Source: Strigamia acuminata
Taxonomy: Eukaryota; Arthropoda; Chilopoda; Geophilomorpha; Linotaeniidae
NCBI GenBank assembly: GCA_949358305.1
Contig: OX442323.1
Location: 4,278,001-4,342,000, forward strand
DNA length: 64,000 nt
Direction: 5' to 3'
Shown: positions 58,191 to 64,000 of the stretch, in pieces
How the letters are laid out: each line of letters starts with the position of its first letter
How positions within the stretch are numbered: position 1 is the first letter of the stretch
The notes under the pieces: model-generated
Told to the model about the DNA's origin: nothing
What the model saw: only the letters and a program-made list of their open reading frames with translations
Database searches by the model: none
Program-made: the position numbers and the translations under genes

Positions 58191-58351
58191 TGGTTACATC
58201 ACAGGATTGCAACGGTCAAAAGGCCTTAAGTAAAATCGCGTATTTAATTTGTCATTTAATCCTTTAAAATAAAAACATCAAAGTCACACGCATATGAAAT
58301 AGAAGTATAAAAGGTTACTATATGTCCTCTTATGCAAGTTTAAGACCCAAA

Positions 58352-59372
58352 TCGCCATTGTTCTATGGCATCGTTAAAGGTGATTCATGGCCGTTCTAAA
58401 TTGGTGGAGTGATTTGTCTGGTTAATTCCGATAACGAATTAGACTCTAGCCCAAGTAATTTTAAGTGGGGTCCGGATACTATTGAAAATTTTTATCCAGG
58501 TCCAGAAAAAAAACTCATTATACTTACTACTAGTTTAAATTTTTTATTTTGATTCATTTAAGTAATTATATAAAACACAATAGATAGATATTCTTAAAAA
58601 TTAATGCGAGAAATTACACCTGCGGTCTATTTAAGTTATTTAACAATATTTGGCAGTCCAAGTTTCGACCTTCCGTGGTCTAGCCTGTTAAATAGATGAC
58701 CGATGATCGTTGTTGGAGGAAGTTCGCAAGGAAGTTTACTAATTTTTTTCTTTCTGAAGTGATAAAATTTCTATTGTTTGAACTATACTTTACTCTCACC
58801 CAGCATGCCCTTTGATTAAACCAAACCCTGAATTGACAAACATATCACCATTGATACCATTGTTCTATGGCATCGTTAAAGGTGATTCATGGCCGTTCTA
58901 AATTGGTGGAGTGATGTGTCTGGTTAATTCTGATAACGAATGAGACTCTAGCCCAAGTAATTTTAAGTGGGGTCCGGATACTATTGAAAATTTTTATCCA
59001 GGTCCAGAAAAAAAACTCATTATACTTACTACTAGTTTTAAATTTTTATTTTGACTCATTTAAGTAATTATATAAAACACAATAGATAGATATTCTTAAA
59101 AATTAATGCGAGAAATTACACCTGCGGTCTATTTAAGTTATTTAACAATATTTGGCAGTCCAAGTTTCGACCTTCCGCGGTCTAGCCTGTTAAATAGACG
59201 ACCGATAGAGGCACCCCCTGACATCGTTGTCGGAGGAAGTTCGCAAGGAAGTTTACTAATTTTTTCTTTCTGAAGTGATAAAATTTCTATTGTTTGAACT
59301 ACACTTTACTCTCACCCAGCATGCCCTTTGATTACACCAAACTCTGAATTGACAAACATATCACCGACAATC
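58352..59372. repeat. Tandem duplication, unit about 505 bp, two copies
   Basis: Copy 1 starts CCATTGTTCTATGGCATCGT at about 58,353 and copy 2 at about 58,857. They are about 97 percent alike; copy 2 carries a short extra GAGGCACCCCCTGACATC. No coding frame. Confidence 0.9.
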
Positions 59373-59374
59373 AC

Positions 59375-60376
59375 AACTGCTAATTCACAATTGTGTACAT
59401 AATCCATTTACTACCCACACTAACTTGGTAAAGAAAAGAAATACCACGTGGGAAATCAAGAATGAACCACAGAAGAAAATGGCCTATCTTTTTTCATCAT
59501 TAACTGCTTTTGTGTGATTAAAAAAAAGCCACACATTTTTTTTGTGTGTAACACAATTAAATTACTCCCTTCTCTGGTAGTTTGTCTTTATTTTTTCCCC
59601 TTTTAACCCACAGAAAGAGGGAATTAAACCATTTTAAGCTATCAATTGGAAAAACACTCCATTGCTAATGAGAATAAAATTGATTTTTTTCTCTCCAAGC
59701 TTCTTTTTTCCCCTTTCTTTAAACCACCATGACCCTTATCATTAGGCAAGCAAATGAAATTAGAATCCCAGCCTAAAAATAGAAAGACATTTAAAAGTTA
59801 ATGAGGAAAAGATTAGAATTTTCTTAATCATGTTGCAAATGGACTAATGAGCTCAACTTTGCTCTTAATTCAATGGTGTAAAAATGTCAAACATTTTGAA
59901 AGAAGAGAAAAAATCTAATTCCTTATCCAGCGCCTTGATAATTGCTGTAACAATTTCATTCTCCGCTACATGGCCCTTTTTTCAAACATCCCATGTGGAA
60001 ATAGTGCAGATGTAGTCAACCAATGTGTAATTTCTCAGAAAAATTCCACAAACTTTTTTTTTATCTCTATTTTCTTTTCCTCTTTGGAGTTTACTTGGGA
60101 GAATAGAGTAAAATAAAATGGGAAAATTGAATTATATTACAGCTTAGGCAATAAATGTTGTTTAACTATAGGCTTGTCCAATTAATTTAATATTTACTAG
60201 TACTTAAAAGAAAAACCAGGTGGAGGGCTTGACCTCTACTTATGGTCTAGCCCGAGACCTGACCCCCAGTCCAATTTTACTAGCCAAGTTCTCCACACGT
60301 GATTTTTCGCGTTCAAGAAAATTTTGGCTATTTTTTAGTTTTATATCGCTTTTTTGCACTTTGACTACCTTTTACG
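59375..60376. other. Sequence upstream of the DIRS gag gene
   Basis: No host gene. The 5' end of the DIRS-like element (terminal repeat and leader) should lie here; a dispersed repeat at 60,147-60,223 is shared with 54,763-54,829. The exact element start is not determined. Confidence 0.45.
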
Positions 60377-61964
60377 ATGAGCCCTACTAAAGTTAGAGGT
60401 AAGAAGACAGCAGATGACTCTTTAAGCTCCAAGAAAGCACGACCACCGCGTGGTCGCACCAACACCACTAAGCCTATCACCACCACCACGCGTGTTGAAA
60501 CTCACCACGAGCCCATCGCGCCGCCTTCCTCGTCCCAATCGAGGATCCTATTAGATGGTTCCATCGTTCCCACACCATCAGATGAAACGATAGAACGCCT
60601 TGACGAATCTTTTGGAAACGATGATGTACGGGATCCGAGAGGGCCCGACTTTACCGCCTCGCAAGTCGCGAATAGTCAGGCGCCCGACTTGGGACTTTCT
60701 TCCCAGGCCATCGAGAAGCTCATCTTTATGGCTTTCTCGCAGAATCAGACAGGTGGGGCCCCTCTTCAGCGGGAGGGGTCTACCGAATTGCCAAAAATGT
60801 CTCGATCTCGTAGAGACGAGTGGGGCACATTTCAGTCTGAAAATCAAGTAAGTAATTCTCATGCGGAATTGTAGATAAAATTCTCACTCTTGTTACTGAC
60901 TGGTTGTAGTCAGATGTTTCAGAGTATGATTCCGACCGTTCGTCACGCTCTAGCTCGTCAGACGATGAGCGAGAATTTTCCGCAAGACTGTCTCGTAAGG
61001 ACCGTGAAATTATACGTCTCCGACGAGAACTCGAGAAAAGAGACAAACCGCACGCCAAATCGCGAAAATCGCCGTCTCGAAAGGACGAGGAATCCGACCG
61101 ATCGTCGGACGACTCCGATGATCTCGAAGAAGATGCGCCTTTTCTCCACGAATCGTCCGCCAAGGAAATAGTTCGAATTTTGAGCAAACCAGTTTCGACG
61201 GCCAAAAATAACAGTTTTAAGGCCGATTTTCCGTGCCCGACTCGACAGGTTCCCTTTTTGAAAAAGAAGAAAATGGACGAAGATGTGGAGGCCTATGTGG
61301 GGGCACGAAACACGTCCTTTTCCATTCCGCGAGAACGTTTTTTGCGTCGCTTAAACGGCATGATGGCGCGCGTTGGGTCGATTACGGCAAGAATCTACGA
61401 TCGTTCGTCAACAAACGACCCCATGAACAAAGACGAATTGCTTTACGCCAACAAAGCCATTTTTCAACAAGTTCGAAATGCTATGAACGCAATTAGCGAC
61501 GAACGACGTTTCAATGTCGTTCAAGGTTTGGGTACGAAGAAGTCCGACATGGTGAAGCATTTTCGAAATTCGGAGGGAGACACTCTTTTTCAAGGGCAAT
61601 TTTTTGAGAGATTCAGTAACCCATATTTTCGATACAAAAAATTTAAGAGTCTTACAACTTATTGTTTTTCCTTGCAGAAAAGCAAGCCGACCAATTCGCA
61701 TCAGTGGACAGAGCGAGAAGTAAAAATCCCGCGAAGGGTCCTCGTCGCGATAATCGATTCCGCCGTGGTTTTAGTCGCCCCGTCGAGAGTTTTCAGCGCA
61801 GAGATTATTCCCACACACGACCGGACGACAGAGATCAGAGTAGAAGCTTTCGTAACCCGGATTACAACAAAGGGCAGCAACAGCCCTTTCGTAAAAACCC
61901 CTTCCCCAGCAACCGGGGAAGGGGTCGTGGCGGCTTCACTAGAAACGGTAACGGCTTGGTGTAG
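60377..61964 (+). CDS. gag: DIRS-like retrotransposon gag (ORF1), three exons
   Basis: Exons 60377-60847, 60910-61615 and 61678-61964 (phase 0, then phase 1) give 487 aa. Exon 1 is basic and Ser/Thr/Pro-rich (MSPTKVRGKKTADDSLSSKK). Exon 2 has an Arg/Ser/Asp/Glu-rich region with a likely coiled coil (SRKDREIIRLRRELEKRDKP) and then a globular part. Exon 3 is an Arg/Gly/Phe-rich nucleic-acid-binding tail (RRGFSRP...GRGRGGFTRNGNG). Introns are 62 nt each (CAA|GTAAGT...TTGTAG and TCA|GTAACC...CCTTGCAG). Splicing is inferred from open frames and site quality; without it the first frame stops at 60,874. The role is a capsid-like RNA-binding protein, judged by position and composition. Confidence 0.75.
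60848..60909 (+). other. Intron 1 of the DIRS-like element
   Basis: 62 nt with the donor CAA|GTAAGT, a TTACTGAC branch-like site and acceptor GGTTGTAG. It contains in-frame stops, so removal is needed to extend gag. Confidence 0.7.
61616..61677 (+). other. Intron 2 of the DIRS-like element, frame-switching
   Basis: 62 nt with a strong pyrimidine tract and acceptor (TTGTTTTTCCTTGCAG). It has no stop in the incoming frame, and because 62 is not a multiple of three, splicing leads into the gag tail while retention leads into the RT frame. Confidence 0.65.
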
Positions 61965-64000
61965 CCACTTTTCCTTTCCTGACGCCTGTCTTTCATCTGG
62001 ACGTTTACCCCTTTGTCACGACACTTGGTCCTTTATCACCTCAGATTCTTGGGTTCTTGATACGGTCAGAGGGATAAAATTGGAATTTTTAAGTCCACCT
62101 ATTCAATCAGAATTTCGTACACCAGTTTTCGATCAGATTAAACATGAACTAATCAGGGAGGAGGTTAAGGCCATGATCCTTAAAGGGGCCGCTTATTCGG
62201 TTCTTCCTTGCCAAGATCAAATAATTAGTTTTCTTTTTCTAGTTTCTAAAAAAGATGGCGGTTTTCGGCCTATTATTAATCTTAAACCCCTCAATTCCTT
62301 TTTGGTTTTCAACCATTTCAAAATGGAGAATATTCACACCGCCTTGTCTCTGGTGGAGAAAGACGCTTTTATGTTTAAACTGGATCTATCTGATGCCTAT
62401 TTTTCGGTGGCCATACACCCAGAATCTCGAAAATTTTTGAGATTTTTCTGGGAAGGTGTTCTGTATGAACTAGGAGTGCTTCCCTTTGGTTTAGGTCCCG
62501 CTCCCTTTTACTTTACAAAATTGTGTAGAGCTGTAGCAACTTTCCTTCGATCTCTTTACGTTCGGTTAGCAGTCTATTTAGACGATTGGTTTTTTATAAA
62601 TAAATCTCACGAACTTCTTACACGACAGAGGGATTTTGTTTGCCTTCTTTTTCGCGCTCTGGGTTTTATCATTAATTTGAAAAAATCGATCCTTGAGCCC
62701 ACTACTTCGATTACCTTTTTAGGCTTTCTAATTGATTCAGTTTCTATGAGCGTCTCCTTGCCACCAGACAGAGTTCAGAATATTCTTTCCTCCCTCGAAG
62801 ACTTGCTTCAATCAGAAACCTGTTCTATACGAGAACTGTCTTCTATTATCGGCAAACTTAACGCCACAACAATTGCCATTTCCTCTGCGCCCCTACATTA
62901 CCGGGGACTGCAACATTTAAAAGCCCGTAATTTCACCGGAAATTATGAATCCACATGTTTTATAACAGAAGAAGCTAGGTCAGAGCTTTTATGGTGGAAA
63001 CAAAATTTGAGATTTTGCAAGGGCAGATCTCTTCTTCCTAAACCTTGTCTCTTATGCTTTGATTCCGATGCCTCCCTAACAGGATGGGGGGCAACTTCTT
63101 CAGGCGTTAGTATAGGAGGCTCCTGGCCCTCTCCCCTTGTTAAGAAACATATCAATGTTCTTGAACTTTTAGCTGCATTTTGGGGTCTCAAGTCTTTTGC
63201 TAAGGATTTATCCGATAGTATAGTTAAGATTAGAATGGACAATACTGCAGCGATTGCCTCCATTAATCATCTGGGCAGCCCCAGATCCCGAGACCTTACT
63301 GCCGTAGCACAAGACCTTTGGTCTTGGGCTATGGAAAGGAATATCTCTGTTCAAGCGGAGCACATCCCGGGTCGCCTCAATATAGAAGCGGACGCGGCCT
63401 CTAGGGGTAAGATCGTAGACTCAGGTGACTGGATGTTGAATCATAAGGTCTTTCACTCCATTGATCAAATTTGGGGTCCCTTTTATTTAGACCTTTTCGC
63501 GGCAATGCATAATGCGCAATTAGAAAACTTCTTTAGCTGGAAGCCCGACCCTGCTGCTCAGGCCTTTGATGCCTTAGTTCAGGACTGGGGATCAGGAATT
63601 TCTTACGCCTTTCCTCCTTTTTGCCTCGTTCCAAAATGCCTTCAAAAAATCCGCAATGCTTCGACACCTACTCGAATAGTTCTGATCACCCCGATTTGGC
63701 CTAGCCAAGCTTGGTTTCCGGTAATTCCACATTCAGGAAATTTGTTCTTTTCTTTCTACTAAATCGAGATTTATTTTTCAGCTTCTCTGGTCCCTATCGA
63801 CGGAATCCCCGATACGGTTGCCCCAACTCCCGAATCTTTTGACGAATGCGCTGAAACAACCCCATCCGCTTCTCCTAGCGCGATCCCTGCAGCTGGCCGC
63901 ATGGAAACTGTCATCGGTTCCCTCGGAAACGGAGGTCTTTCAACGAACGCTTCCAAATTGGTGGGGTGTTCCTGGCAGTCCTCATCAAATAAGATCTACG
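61678..64000 (+). CDS. pol: DIRS-like pol (ORF2): reverse transcriptase and RNase H, running off the window
   Basis: The frame is continuous from gag exon 2 (60910) through unspliced intron 2 to a stop at 63,762; it overlaps the gag tail in another frame. RT motifs: FLVSKKDGGFRPIINLKPLN, KLDLSDAYFSVAIHPES, LPFGLGPAPFYFTKL and the catalytic YLDDW (62575-62589), then GFIINLKKSILEP. RNase H: CFDSDASLTGWGA, INVLELLAAFWGL, MDNTAAIASINHLGS, IPGRLNIEADAASR. Next comes LDLFAA...SWKPDPAAQAFDAL, usual in DIRS elements. At 63,720 a third intron (63721-63781) restores the frame: QAWFP joins LLWSLSTESPIRLPQLP and is open to the edge. The methyltransferase-like domain and tyrosine recombinase expected of DIRS would lie to the right. 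No frame damage, so the element may be recent. Confidence 0.9.
63721..63781 (+). other. Intron 3 of the DIRS-like element
   Basis: 61 nt, CCG|GTAATT donor, a CTACTAAAT branch-like site, TTTATTTTTCAG acceptor. Reading through meets a stop at 63,762; splicing continues the DIRS-typical sequence. Confidence 0.7.

Noticed and set aside
61408-61701. Minus-strand frames across the DIRS element
   Set aside because: Antisense to gag and pol; no motif.

Overview
This is a 64 kb piece of an AT-rich, repeat-laden animal nuclear genome. Host genes have spliceosomal GT-AG introns, several only 51-55 nt long, next to kilobase introns. The host genes are animal families: C-type lectin, claudin/calcium-channel-gamma four-transmembrane proteins, exportin-4, PAICS and a THAP-like finger. 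The mobile elements (Copia, DIRS, pogo/Tigger-like, hAT-like, hammerhead-type motifs typical of Penelope-like elements) suggest an invertebrate. An arthropod, perhaps a crustacean, is my best guess, but nothing fixes the taxon. I recognised no tRNA or rRNA gene and no CRISPR array.

Layout: 1-2.56 kb is the 3' two-thirds of a Copia element with its 3' LTR. 2.6-19 kb is gene-poor and holds a T-rich minisatellite, several small TIR or foldback elements, an LTR remnant with a primer-binding site and a dead Copia integrase. At 19.1-19.6 kb (minus strand) lie the first coding exon and CpG-rich upstream region of a claudin/CACNG-like gene. At 21.9-24.0 kb (minus) is an intact two-exon secreted C-type lectin with a hAT-like element in its intron. 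At 24.5-25.8 kb (plus) is a PAICS fragment broken by an internal deletion and a 598 bp TIR element. At 26.2-27.9 kb two related, convergent short transcription units share promoter elements. 29.4-32.2 kb is a composite of palindromes, mirrored minisatellites and a cluster of ten CTCF-like motifs. 33.1-34.5 kb is a 50-51 bp minisatellite. At 34.85-36.33 kb (minus) are the last six exons of exportin-4, with two frameshifts and a stop. At 39.1-46.4 kb (minus) is a complete four-exon claudin/CACNG-like gene whose introns hold repeats and a THAP-like exon. 49.8-51.8 kb is a 2 kb pogo/Tigger-like element with a second element nested inside. At 55.5-55.9 kb (minus) is the last exon of a third claudin/CACNG-like gene. 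57-59.4 kb holds hammerhead-like motifs and a 0.5 kb tandem duplication. 60.4-64 kb is a DIRS-like retrotransposon with gag and RT-RNase H, running off the right edge.

The three claudin/CACNG-like genes share strand, and the intron phases that can be compared agree, so they look like a local tandem family that has been expanded by transposons. The most unusual points are: (i) the DIRS element carries three introns of 61-62 nt, and retaining the second would join gag to pol in one frame; (ii) the alternating CTCF-like motif array; (iii) many unrelated minisatellites share roughly 10-11 bp A/T-tract spacing, which predicts curved DNA, and at least two lie inside TIR-bounded elements. All calls were made by eye from sequence and family knowledge; no database search was run.
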